This document shows positions 46,459 through 58,300 of a stretch of 64,000 nt of DNA, piece by piece. The stretch lies in NCBI GenBank assembly GCA_009761415.1, contig QUOL01000020.1:496001-560000 (forward strand), in the 5' to 3' direction. Made by a program: the position numbers and the translations under genes. Source of the stretch: Sarcomyxa edulis (Eukaryota > Basidiomycota > Agaricomycetes > Agaricales > Mycenaceae). The notes under the pieces are model-generated. The model worked only from the letters and a program-made list of their open reading frames with translations. It was not told the DNA's origin and did not search any database. Numbering within the stretch: the stretch's first letter is position 1; each line of letters starts with the position of its first letter.

Positions 46459-47304
46459 ATCTAGAATATGGAGCTCATCAGGTCCGTTAGCTCCTCCACA
46501 CGAGCCTTGCAATTTACTGATATTGACCTAGAAACTCGGATCGACCCTTGCCTCGCTATCAAAAGAAGTGAAACGTTGTGACAACGCCTTCTCTTGTCTT
46601 CAAACCGCCACCAAGGATGTGCGTGAAAAGTACCGTGGCGGTGTTTACCGTCAGCTCGATGACATCAAGGCTGTTCTGGTTGCGGAATTCGATTGCATTT
46701 CAGGTCTCCTCAGACGATATGCCAGTCAAGACGACGACGACGACGACTTTGAAGACAACAATTTTACCCTCGAGGCTCTTCAAGAAGCCCTTGCTTTGCA
46801 TTCGAGATCTCAAGACATGTTTATGTCGCACAAAGCAGCGATTACGAAAATCTTCTCAACCAAAATGTTGTCGGGAAAGAATCGGGACTTGCGAAACCTG
46901 CATGCTGAGGCTCGTGAGATGTCCGGTTAGTGTCTCTATTCTAGTCGTCCATGCCATGCTCATCTCTAGCAGGTGACGAATCCGATCAGCCACAACTAGC
47001 GTTTCTAGAGAGGAACATAACGTTCAGTCAACCTAATCCTGCAAAAGCCCTGTCGGCCATGGAAACAGGTATTCATGGCATCGGATCGGCTCTCGACGAA
47101 CTATTACAATTCTGGAAAATTATCACCGTTCCAAGTCGTCTGAGTGGACGAACAAGGAAGTTGGTTTTAGGCAATGAGACGCTTGTCAAAGCTAAGGCCG
47201 ATGAACTGTCCTTTGCGTCTCAGCATCTCATGACTCAGAGGACAGTCATAATACCGAAGCACGAGCGTATCCATCTGCGGGATTTGATGGGTATCCCTCG
47301 ATAA
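46449..47304 (+). CDS. Array family B, member B5
   Basis: Proposed start ATG 46449 (MLVHLEYGAHQ, then an intron to KLGSTLASLSKEVKRCD), stop TAA 47302-47304. Seen: AFSCLQTATKDV, LVAEFDCISGLLRRYASQ followed by an acidic DDDDDDFED run, EALALHSRSQDMFMSHKAAI, and after an intron ALDELLQFWKIITVPSRLSG, the family B signature in its F-W form. The equivalent of the W..Y helix is weak here, as in B2. Same strand as A8 and overlapping or abutting its 3' end. Function unknown. Confidence 0.62.
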
Positions 47305-47597
47305 TACGGGTTTATTTCCTGAGGTAATGAAGGATAATCTGAAAGGCAGATATCGATCTGTGGAGGGGAATGGTCGGTCGGTCGGCCGGTGGTATCAGTC
47401 TGAATAACTTTGGCCCATTAGGAGGCAAGGTTTCGCGCGAATTGTAGTTACTCAAAGTTGTACTCCCATATCTGACATCATATATACAAACACAGTGGAC
47501 CATATCATATCTCAATGGAGGCTATCAGGAATGGAATCAGTATGTGCACATTGCGTCGAAAAGTAGTCACCACTAACCGCGATACACACCTTTCCTG
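47305..47597. other. Convergent gap
   Basis: Short region between B5 and the F-box gene; contains GGTCGGTCGGTCGG-like repeats near 47370-47390. Confidence 0.5.
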
Positions 47598-48866
47598 TCA
47601 ATTCCATCCGATAGCGGACGGATGGGGTCTGACAATTCTGGATCCCAGATCGCGTAAACGCAGTATTTTCCTTTCAGCACACTCGCTGAGGCACTGGCGG
47701 ACGACCTCCACCTCAGATTCCTCATAATGCTTGAATGGCACCTGCACATCAAGCAGTCTCATCCGAGAGAATTGAGGTCTCCTCATGACGTCTGCTAGTC
47801 TTGACCATGACTGCAGCTTATTGCATTTTACATAGGTATCATATGCATATTGCAAACCCCACTGCGGAGAGTGTATACGAATCTGTGTGATGCGCGAGCT
47901 TTGATCCGTGGAAACCAATGCATCGGAAATAGCGTCGACGTCGTGCATTTCGATGTCAAGATCCTGAAGATGCTTTAGCCTGCCAAGGTCTATGTTGCCA
48001 AAGCTAGGATCTATACATACTGATTAGTGGCCGCAAAGTATCCCATCTACTCTGAGGAGCTTACTGGGTGATGTATCTCGACTCTCAGCTAATTCCAAGT
48101 AGTTGACGGCAATACGCACGTGCGTCAATGAGGCGCATTGAGAAGCGAGGAATTTGTTCAGATGTTCGACAGGTCCACAGCCAGTGTGGTGGCATCTGTA
48201 TATACCAAGTTCAAAAGTCGTTAAACTCGGGATAGGCCCTGACCGCACAAGCCAGTCAAGAACTTTCTCGGAGTCATTGAACTGGAGACGAAGCCTCTCC
48301 AAGAATTGGAGATTGCCAATATTGATGTCCTTCGAAGACGCCTCCTCAAAAACAACGTGATGGAATGTGTATAGGGCGAGACTGTGGAGGGAAGGGAAAG
48401 ATGAAATAATTTGAAGGATCTGGCGATTTATGCGAAGTGGGACGGTGAATATGAATTCCGTGACGTTTAGGAATAAATGGGGAACTTCGACCATGGTCAT
48501 CATGTTGACGGAGTGCAAGGATATCTGTAGATATTTGATCTGTGGACTGACAGTCGTTAACGCTGCTATGACTGCAGCGAAGTGCGTGGACACGTCTATG
48601 GATGCACCGCGGATGTAGGTCAGGAATGGGTTTTGTTTGCGGTCCATGGAAGAGATGAACGCCTGCGCATTCTTCAGAGAAGGCCTTCGTGACATGTAGT
48701 CCGTAATTTTTGGGCATCCAAATAAGTGGTATCGCGTAACGGGAAGCCAGCGTCGACAAACGAGACTGCACGCAACGAGGTCGTGCTTTTCACCATGAAG
48801 AAAGTCTATGACAATGTCGATAAGTTCCTGCGGGAGCTCAGGAGAATTTACTTCTTTGGCAGACAT
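47598..48866 (-). CDS. F-box protein
   Basis: 404-residue model with one intron (48011-48064), ATG 48866, TGA 47598-47600. The F-box is at about residues 8-45: LPQELIDIVIDFL then DLVACSLVCRRWLPVTRYHL, the pattern typical of agaricomycete F-box proteins. The remainder has weak LRR-like stretches (FLERLRLQFND, SLTTFELGIYRC, HLQDLDIEMHDV). Expected to bind Skp1 and present an unknown target to an SCF ubiquitin ligase. It is convergent with B5 and is not obviously part of the A/B array. Confidence 0.85.
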
Positions 48867-50207
48867 GCGGCAAGGAAAGAGGAGAGAGGGACTATTCTGG
48901 AGCCGGATGTTAGGCCAGAAGAGACTCTGTTGTTTTTAGAGAGCGCTCCCTACAGATATGGAGATAAGTAAGTATAATTGGGTCGAGTTGGCGGTGAGTA
49001 GTGATACAATCTGGAGATCAATCAGCGCCCAACTCGGTAGACGATGATATAGAAACCACAAGGACAAGGCTTGCTCCGCGCTGGCCGAGCAACGACGCAA
49101 CAGAAAAGGTTCAAATTTGGAAATCAAAATTAGATTTGAGCGTTGAGGCCCTCACGTGACCCGACGCGTCTACGCGTTGGACTTCGTAATACAAGTTTTC
49201 TTGGTTGATCTCGTCGCGTTTGCTCGATCTGTACCTCTAAATTGTTTTGTCGTTCACCTGCTCCCTTCGATATCCTTCCCCTCTTGTGGATGATCATGGT
49301 TCGGGCATTCGGGCTCCTTGGACCGGCTTGTACTTGTTTACCAAAACCTTCCCCCGGGTTCAAGTTGAAGATTGGTTTGATCCAGGGTTTTTTTTTGGAA
49401 ATTGGAATGGTGTATTCCTGGATGGCTCCGTTGCTCGCACGGCACTTATCAACCTCCACTATGTCGGCTCGAAGACTCAGTGCGCGAAGTCAAGAATCTA
49501 AATCTCACGACTCGCAACAAATTCGATTTTGAACAGCATCTAACGCATAATGACTACGTGAAATCTCCACTCTTCTATCGGTGTTATTCAGAATCTGGGC
49601 CCGACCACAGACGAGTCTAGATATAAGGGCCTTTCGGTGAGTCTTATAGAGGATAAGTCTGAGTCTGTTGTACCATATCCACATCACAATCCCGCGATTA
49701 TATACAGCATGTTACGACCTTGCCTCTGGGGCCGTCTCCATGCTGATTCTGACCGGCCTTCCTTGATTTCCAATCTCATGCCGCTGGAACTTCTCCTTCA
49801 ACTCAGACTCCGGAACGTATGTATTCGCGTAACACAGGTCGACTAAGACTTTCTCCATGTTCTAGTGGCGCCAGTGCAAACGTAGGTTCTACGATCTGCA
49901 ACGGGCTGTTTTATGTCTCCCCAGGTGGATAGGATGCGGTTGCCAATCTTGCGACGCACGACTATAAAATACCAAGAGACACCCTCAATTCCTCATCTGC
50001 CTGGTGCACATCATCCCTCCGCCTTACATTCTGCGCTGGTCTGTGGTCGCAAACTTCATCATCGACCGAAATATTAACTGTTATGCTCCTAGGTCGCCCA
50101 ATTTCTTTTCCTAACGTTCAATCACCCCTCTCCTTTTCTCCAAATGTGAGCTCGTAGCGCCGTTTGATGGAAGGGGAGCTGATGATGTCTCCATAGCTTT
50201 GCTTACG
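48867..50207. other. Intergenic, 1.3 kb, no gene supported
   Basis: Open frames at 49130-49459 (minus) and 49242-49620 (plus) overlap each other and show no motif. The right end holds the promoter of the secreted-protein gene. Confidence 0.5.
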
Positions 50208-51226
50208 ATGCAATTCACTCTTATTTCCAAGTCCTATGTCCTTCTGGCATTATGCCTTCTCTCCACTCTGGTGGAGGCAACACCTACTGGAAATCCTTCC
50301 GAAATCCATGTCGACGAGTTCAAAAACCTAACGAAACGCTACACGCCTATATCAGCGAAAGGAAAAATCACGCTCTATCATGGTTCTGTCGACAAACTTA
50401 TAGGAGGGTATAATTTCAACAGTGGAACGGCTAGAGGGGACTTCAGTTATACTAGTGAGTTTTTATATCTTTTTCTCCCCTCCCTGATGAAAGCTAACCA
50501 GATCAACACATATAGGATCGTTCTACATGACAGACAGGGAGCGAGCTGCCGTACAATTTGCGTGTCTCAACGATGCTACATTCTACGGAGAGCCGGATGA
50601 TATTGCGGCAGCCGTAGCATACGTCTATGGTAAGATATTTTATGTCACCGTCCGATCATCACCAATTGGTATCTAGAATTCGAGTGGGATGGGACACACG
50701 CAAAGTCCGTTGAATCACCTTGCTACTACAAAATCTTACCCGTCTAATTTTGCCACCTTGTCTACAGTGTGCATCAATTTACAGGTATCAGCGACCCAGA
50801 TTGGTCACCCGTAAGTCACTGTGGAGTCACTGGAAGATTTGCTCTGACCTGGAGATATATTTAGTATCAGACATGGGTCGGTGGCTGCCCGACAAATTGC
50901 CCGAAGAACGAGAAATTTGAGAAGATCCACAACAGTGATATGGTTGCAGGGTAAGCATAATCTAGCTACACCGATTCGAGTGCTTTTCTGAGACTGTCAC
51001 ATATTATAGACCAATGAGTAAAGAAGAAGGTCAGTTAGCACGGTCGAGTACCCCCGTAACGTTTGCTGATTGAGAGCGTACAGACCAACAGAGAGGGATG
51101 ACGAACAATTTTGAACAATACGTTGTGATGAACAAGCACGCCTCTGATACATATCTCAAGCTCAAATCGACCGAGCCAAAGTCTGTCAAATGCGATCCGA
51201 CGGGTAGACCTGGTAATTTCAATTGA
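50208..51226 (+). CDS. Small secreted protein, possible ADP-ribosyltransferase-like fold
   Basis: Multi-exon model from ATG 50208 to TGA 51224-51226. Signal peptide MQFTLISKSYVLLALCLL then STLVEA. Propeptide-like stretch ending in LTKR, a possible Kex2 site. Mature part begins TPISAKGKITLYHGSVDKLI; the LYHGS motif followed by FYMTDRERAAVQFAC recalls the nucleotide-binding face of ADP-ribosyltransferase-like folds (as in DUF3990 proteins), but I cannot show a complete catalytic triad. Later cysteines (WVGGCPTNCPKNEKFE) may form a disulfide. It could be an extracellular effector or enzyme. The family name is tentative. Confidence 0.6.
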
Positions 51227-51814
51227 GAAAGCCTAAGTACTGGATTAGTGCGTGGGCTAGACATACTAGATACTTAGTGTACAGTCTCCCGAATCACTGT
51301 GACATCTAGTGTGGCCGTTGTGATATATAATATCAGGTTTTTATCACTTCTATTCCACATGAAAAGCGAGGCTGCTTCAGGTTCAAGAACAAAAGATAAC
51401 GTCTTGTAGGTACGCGAAATTATCACTGATCAAGTTCGCGAGAAATTCCGTGATCGTCGTCAAGCTATAGCTAAGGATCCCAAAGATGATCCCCAAGCTC
51501 TGAGGATATGCTGTTCCCATGGTGGTTTGAGGCCAAGTTTTCTATCTGGAAGAATTCGCGCGCGAGTGGCGTTTACATAAATTGGATTCCTGCTTGAGCT
51601 TGTCTCTGACCTGTGGCGTTAGCAACGCACGCATGCTGAGTTGTATCAAAAACACACATATATATATCTATTAGTGCACAATTCCTAAGTACCATACAAT
51701 GAAGTCCAAATGTTAGATATACTCGAGATAATAATATAGTAGATATGTCAAAGGAACGTTCGGGCCATACAAAGCAAAGAGAGGGGGTTTGAAGTTACAG
51801 TGACAGAAAACTTA
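51227..51814. other. Convergent gap
   Basis: About 590 bases between the secreted-protein gene and the laccase 3' end. TA-rich microsatellite near 51656-51672. No gene seen. Confidence 0.5.
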
Positions 51815-54167
51815 TTAGGCTCCAGGAGCAGTGACGGTTGTGATGTTCAGCTGACTTGGGGTCAGACTGTCGTAGATGGGGCACAAGTCCTTCCAGGAGT
51901 CTGATGGGGAAAGAAGGTGAGCGACCACGTACAAAGCTCGAATGAAGATTAAACAGCTTACTAGTGGGGTGGACGCGCTGAGCAGTATGATCAGGGTCTT
52001 CAGCAAGGACGACGGCCAGACCACTGTGCGATGCGAAGACGGACATCAGTAGTTGTTATATACTTCAGTAATTTGGAACGTACATATCCAGATGCCAGTC
52101 AATGTGGCTTGATGAATAGATAGGTCAGCATCTATCTTCACTTAGACCGGAATATTATCTTACCAATGCAAGAACCACGGGCCAACATTATCTGTGGTGA
52201 ACCTGATCGTAACATTGTCGGTAGATGAGGTACTGTCGTCGGTACTGATAGCGACAACATCGCGCCTGACGGGGTTGATGTAGTTGTAGTCAGTGCTTCC
52301 TGCACTGCGTACTACAGAGAACGAATGCTGTTGAAAGGGCGCGTTAAGCAACGAATCGAATTCAGAGTCAAAGTGGAACATACTCCGTGGAGATGGAAGG
52401 GGTGCTATAAGAGACCATGTCAGAAGGTTGTGCATCCTTCCAAAGACAAAATCACTCACTGGTCCACCAATAACACCAGCAGGAAGCGAAATCTCGACAG
52501 TCTTGTTGGGTGGCAGAGTGATAACACTGCCAGGAGGCAGAAGATCCTGAGCAGCATGCGTTCCACTAAGGATTTGCAACAGAACTGGAGCAGTTGGAGG
52601 AATGAAAGAATGACCGTTGACGTCGAACCGTGCTCCATCGAATGTAAGTTTCAGATTGAGAGGAACATCAACACCACCAGGGAAATGTTGGCCGGGTGCT
52701 GCAGGATTCGTCAAAGGGTGCAAATTCACTTCTTTCAAGAGCCCCGTGCCGTTATTCTGTGTGGTGGTCGGCTCGACCAGTTTCGCACCGTGGTAACGAA
52801 GGATGGCAGAGTTAATTCCTCCAGCGAATCCGGTGCTGATAGGAGCTGCACGATTGGGGTTCGCACGAATCCAGTAATTGTCGATTGGTTGGTTAGCGTT
52901 GAGAACAAAGGAATAACGTTGTCCGGCGAAGATCTGCAAGGAGTCGATGTTTCCCAGGGGCACAGTGTTCTCCCCGTCAGCTTCGATGATAGTCACTTCA
53001 TGGCCATCGATGGAGAACATGAAGTTTGAATCGCAGGCCATTGAAACCAAACGGAAGCGGTAGCGTTTTCCGTGCTGAACATTCATGACCGCGAGTTCCG
53101 AAGAATTTGAACCAGCCCAGCGACCCAAACCGTTGAAGAGCGTGGAGTCTGAGAGTGGAGCAGGACCAGCAGAAGGGGCTTGGATGTGGTACCTAGTATT
53201 TCATAAGTACTGCATCGAGATATCACGAAGTTATTAAGCTCACCAGTCTGCCAGGGTGAGAACAGTAGATTCTGGAAAGGGAGTCAGAACGCTGAGATGC
53301 AGGAGCTGCAACGGAGCTTACCGTCATCGACATCATACAAGTGTGCCTGAGGGTCCTTTGGATCGTACACAACAAGGGGGCCTACATAGAACTGTGAGAT
53401 TTCGAGCGCAGAGGTCTCCGCTGCCAAGAACGTACCTCTGAGTCCATCGCAATATTGGGTAGACAGATGCGAATGATACCAGAAAGTTCCAGCCTAAACA
53501 ACTCATGCCGATGAGGCGCTGAACTTTAGTAACAGTAAAAGATGGAAAACGCACTTGGTCAGGAACTTTGAAGTTGTACAAGTATGAATCGCCGGAAGCA
53601 ATTGGGCTGAAAGAGTCAAGTACTCATAAGTACTCGCCGAGAGGGAAGGCCACGGAGATCACGTACCATTGCGTGACACCAGCAGGTCCATCCTGATAGT
53701 TGGTGCCTTTCTGGAAGATACCGTGCCAATGCTGATTGCGAGAGGGACCGTTTTAGCTGAAGGAAATATATATATATATGTGGGGTTCACGTACAATGCT
53801 CGTTTGGCGAAGCATAGTATGGTCGGTCAACTTGTCGACGACATTCAGGTTGAATGTATCTCCCTAATGTCAAACAAAAGGTCAGGCAACCGCGACAAAT
53901 CCATGCATGTCTGATCATCACATACCTTGTTCCCCTTGATCAAAGGACCTGGGAAGGTACCCCCCGCCAATACAGATCTACAAGAAACGAGCTAAGCACG
54001 AGTAATGAGACGGTGTTGTAGAATGCCATTACTCACGGACGCGTGAAGCCATCCGGTGCGATATCCTTGTTCGAAATGACAAGTTCGGCGTTGGGACCGA
54101 TCGCCGCCCAGGAGATGGGCAAGAGGGAAAGAGCAAGGAACGTCGGAAGAGAAGTGAGACTAATCAT
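51815..54167 (-). CDS. Laccase (secreted multicopper oxidase)
   Basis: Multi-exon gene, about 520 residues, ATG 54165-54167, TAA 51815-51817. Signal peptide [20 protein letters not shown]. All four copper-binding signatures are present: [16 protein letters not shown] (L1), [19 protein letters not shown] (L2), HPFHLHGHSF (L3, split by an intron) and HCHIDWHLDIG (L4, whose cysteine codon is split by an intron at about 52110-52165). Product is an extracellular enzyme oxidising phenols with reduction of oxygen to water, acting in lignin turnover, pigment or detoxification. Ends [12 protein letters not shown] residue after the T1 histidine (leucine region GLAVV) could affect redox potential, but I do not call it. 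Confidence 0.93.
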
Positions 54168-54222
54168 CTTGGAAGAGGGAAAACCAAGATAGAATGGGGA
54201 GTGGTAGCCATGGACCCGACTA

Positions 54223-54231
54223 CCTTATATA
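54223..54231 (-). promoter_or_regulatory. TATA box of the laccase gene
   Basis: On the minus strand it reads TATATAAGG, about 60 bases upstream of the laccase start codon. Confidence 0.6.
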
Positions 54232-55329
54232 CCAAACCAGAATACGGATCTGGATCATCCCTTTGGCAGTGGACAGTGGATTTCTGGACAGGTTGAGGTG
54301 GAGGTTTCACCATGAATGAATTGGAATAGTAGCATGGAGACTCGAGAGACGAACGATCGAAAGGAGAAGAGAGGCAGAGAGGCGCCGGGAATCTGACGCA
54401 GACGCTTGCCGCCTGGAGCGTCGAGGAGACTAGATCCTGCGGCGTGCGGGCGATACACACTCAGACACGCACCGCCGGATTAGCAAGGGACTCGCAAGAG
54501 ACGGAACGGAGTAGATCTTTAATTGATTGATATCGTACCTTTCGCCCCTCGCCCCGACCTCTGCGGGGTTACCGGCTATCATAAAAGGAGCCACTATGGC
54601 TGTGTTGAGGCGTGGTCTGGCAACAGATGTACTTTGTTACAACTTCGTTGAACCATCAAGTAGCGGCTTTGCAAGCGGAGAAACATACATATCATTTGTC
54701 CCAAAAAGACGTCAACGGCGCAGCACATCTTCATCGATGTCACGGTGAAGAGAGGTCCAAATCGATGTTGGCGATCTATAAGTATGGCGTCGTACGCTTA
54801 AGCTAGTAGAATATCTGATCTACTCACCTAGAAGTCACCCCGCCTCACAACCGAGTTTCAATTCATCAGTACAGCAACAGCCACCACAAACGTACGGGAG
54901 TTTGAGATCTTGATGGCCGCCCTTTCCTTTACACACACACACAGAAGAGTCGGTATACTGTATAGTGTACAGGGAAGGACCTTCCGCCAGAGCCTAGATT
55001 GACAGGAGGTGCGACACTAGCAGTGAGCGGGTTGTACGGGGATGCCATAGATATTACCTCGGTCCAATTGATGACTCGGACGTCTGTATTCTCTCAATGT
55101 GTCGACTGTGTGAAAGCGCCAGTACCAGTGGGTATCCAACCTAGAATACGATACAAAACAAGTAAGGCTCAGCTTTCCATTCAGATCGTATGTGAGTCAA
55201 ATGCATATACCTATTTCGATTATATTTTTGTACCAGGTAGATAGATGGAAAGGGCTTTGGACGGAGAGAACAGGCAGACCATCAAAAGCCATTACCATTA
55301 GGATAGGTATTCTGATGCTTGAGCGTTCA
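54232..55329. other. Laccase upstream region, no gene
   Basis: No coding region supported. Probably the regulatory region of the laccase. An (AC)n tract lies near 54932-54944. Confidence 0.5.
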
Positions 55330-58300
55330 AGCTTAGGAGTCCAGAGTCCAGACGTCCGAGATGGAGATGTTGTGATGTATCCCGACGTTGTCGTTGTCGT
55401 ATAAGTTCCCGGCATCGTGCCTTGGCGTTATTGCCTCGGTGAAATACAGATATAGACTATGTGATGATGATGATGTGATGGTCATATGGGAAAAAGGAGA
55501 TCAAGTACAAGAACAATGGGAATATGATCATGATCATGATGCGCTCCGGGAGGGAGTACTAGCAGTCCAGCCACACTGGCATATTTAGAACCTATATTCG
55601 AGGCATGCCGCATGAGTCTCTGAGGGGGCACTCACGCTCACGCTCGCGCTCGGAACCGGAAACGTTGACTAGTAATAGTATAGTGTCAGTATTGATTGCC
55701 CAGGGGTACGATGTACCTACCTACTTGACTAGATGCGGATGCGGATGGCGGAAATGCGTATACACTTGACTCGGAGGGGTATATACGCGTTTGTTTTGGT
55801 GTTTGTTTCTGTGTCCGTTATCTGAAGAAAACAGAAAACAAAGAAGAATGCATTTAGTATCAGGTCTTTTTGACATCCATGTGAGGCGAGACGAGTACTC
55901 TGATCTGAACTATCAGGCTGGAGATTAATGTAACTCACCAGAGCGTATTGGTTGACGTGAACTAGTTGCCAGTCGTGCCTGCGCACGAGAAACGAGGAGA
56001 GCTTGATCGACTCCTTTCCCTTTCCCTTTGTTTTCGTGTTCTGTGGCCTGTGGCGCCAAACGTATGGGTATATTAGAAATAGGAACGAACCACTGGCATC
56101 CTATTCGTGCCAGATTGATAGAAACGGTCCATCAAGAGCCTTTCAAATAGATAGAATGATGGTCATCTTCGGCGACGGTACCCAGTCCTCATCCTCGAAC
56201 GTGTCTATTAGGAATAGGAACGAACCATCCTATTCCTATTTGTGCCAGATTATACCTAGTCCTCATCCTCGAACGTGTCCCTGTGGACTTGGACTCGGAG
56301 GGTCCAGGTCCAGACGTCCCGACGTTAACGAATTCCGACATCGTGCCTTGGCGTTATTGCCTCGGTCAGGTATAGATTATGTGATGGTCAGATGGAAACA
56401 GAACGATACATGATCATGATGCGTTCCGGAGGTACAGGATTGGGATTGGAATTGGAATTGGAATTGAAATCTGAGTTTGAGTCTGAGTCTGAGTCTGGAG
56501 AGCGCTGGAGTTCAGAAACCTAGGAACGTTGATCAGTCTAAGTGTCACAGTGTGATTCCAAAGCAGGGCAGGGGTACGATATACTTACCTCTATCCCGAT
56601 TCCCGAATGAATACTTGTCCTTTGGAGCGCGTCTCCCTGACCTGACTTGAGAAGTACTAGTACGCGGTTATCTGCAGGGAAAGGGAGGAATGCCTTAAGT
56701 GAGGCGAGCACTGTCAGTCTGACACCACTCACTTACCAGAGCGTATTCCGTTTTTGTTCGTTCTTGGTTTGGTTTTGGTTTTGGTTTTGGTATGAATGTT
56801 CTGCGGTGGGTGCCGAACGTATAGGAACCAACTGCATCACTGGCAAGGACTCTATCAGATCGACTTGTCAATCCATTAGGAATCGATTTGTCAATCCATA
56901 AGGAATCGACTTTGTCAATCCGTTACGCATCGACTTGTGAATCCATTAGGAATAAGTAGCTTCAAGCGTGTATTGTATCTCGAATGAGATAGCTTCGAGC
57001 GTGTATTATATTTCGAAAGACTTGAGGACGATTGAGATTGAGATTGATGCTCGTAAGTACTGGATACTGGATGTCTTTGAGGTTTCGTTCGCCTGGACTC
57101 TCCTACTGTATCTGCAAGGTATCAGTATCAGTAATAGGCCTTTTTGATATCCAGGCGAGATGAGGCGAGGCGAGAGCGAGTACTCTGATCTGAACTGATC
57201 TGAACTGAGGTGCCAGGCTGGAGACTACTCACCAGAGCGTATTGGTTGACGTATACGTGAACTAGTTCTTGCGCACGCGTGACGAGTGACGAGGAGAGCT
57301 TGATCGACGTCTTTGGTTTTCGTGTTTGTTTTCATTTTCGTGTTCTGTGGTGGCGCCGAACGTATGGTTAATATTAACATTAGGAATGGGAACGAACCAT
57401 CAACTACACCAAGAAGTCATCAAGAGCCATCAGAATCGAATGATGGTTATTCTCGGCGACGTACCTAGTCCTCGTCCTCGAACGTATCCCTGGACTTGGA
57501 CTTGATAAGGGGTCCAGACGTCCCGACGTTAACGAATTCCGACATCGTGCCTTGGGCCTTGGCGTTCAGTCTTCACCTCGGTCAATTACATATATAGAAT
57601 GGGATGTGATGGTTAGATGGAAAGAGGGTAGGAATAGTATGATCATGATGCGTTCCGGAGGGAGTACAGAATTAGGGATAGAGTCTGGGGAGCGCTGAAG
57701 AGTGACTAGTGAGGTTCAGAAACTAGAGACCTAGGAACGTTGATCTGATCAGTGTCACAGTGTGATTTCAAGCAGGGGTACGATGTACCTCGGTATAAGT
57801 ATGACCATATCCCAAATGCATACTTGTAACTTGTGGGATTTGAAGCGCGTTAACCTGACTTGAGAAGTACGCGTCCATCTGCAACAAAGGGAAAGGATAT
57901 TTCGAGTCAGGCTGGAGATCACTCACTCACAAGAGCGTATTCGTATCACTTGAATCGACGTGCCTGCGCACGATGGAAAAGATTATGTCGACCGTCTCTT
58001 TTGTCTTTGTTTCTGGTGTTCTGCGGTGCGGTGCCGAAGGCACGTAAGTATGTCAAGAAATAGGAACGAACATAAAGAATAGGAATAGGAACGAACATAA
58101 GGAATAGGAATAGGGATAGGAACGAACGCGTCTGCATCTGCATCAAGGACTGCATCTGCATCAAGATGTCGAATGGTCCATCCTCGTTCTCGTTCTCGTT
58201 CTCGGCATGTCGTGGTCAATCCATTAGGAATAGGAATAGCTTCAGGTGTGTATTCCGGAAGGATTAGAACGATTTCTTGATCCTGGGGTTCCGAACGATT
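55330..58300. repeat. Block of degenerate roughly 0.8-1.2 kb tandem repeats
   Basis: Three to four imperfect copies of the same segment order. Marker A (CGACATCGTGCCTTGG with its neighbours) recurs near 55405 (shorter), 56336 and 57539. Marker B (GAGCGTATT followed by sequence to GCGCACG and GTTCTG(T/C)GG) recurs near 55943, 56747, 57235 and 57933. Marker C (CAGGGGTACGAT(G/A)TAC) recurs near 55702, 56567 and 57773. Smaller internal repeats include GGAATAGGAACGAAC and GATTGGAATTGGAATTGG. No protein-coding gene is seen in it. Confidence 0.75.

Noticed and set aside
25104..47304. Transposon or retroelement origin of the repeated genes
   Set aside because: No reverse transcriptase, transposase or terminal repeats seen; copies have intron-rich structures and differ by gene-like divergence.
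52325..53029. Plus-strand 234-residue open frame
   Set aside because: Antisense shadow of the laccase, which has all four copper motifs.
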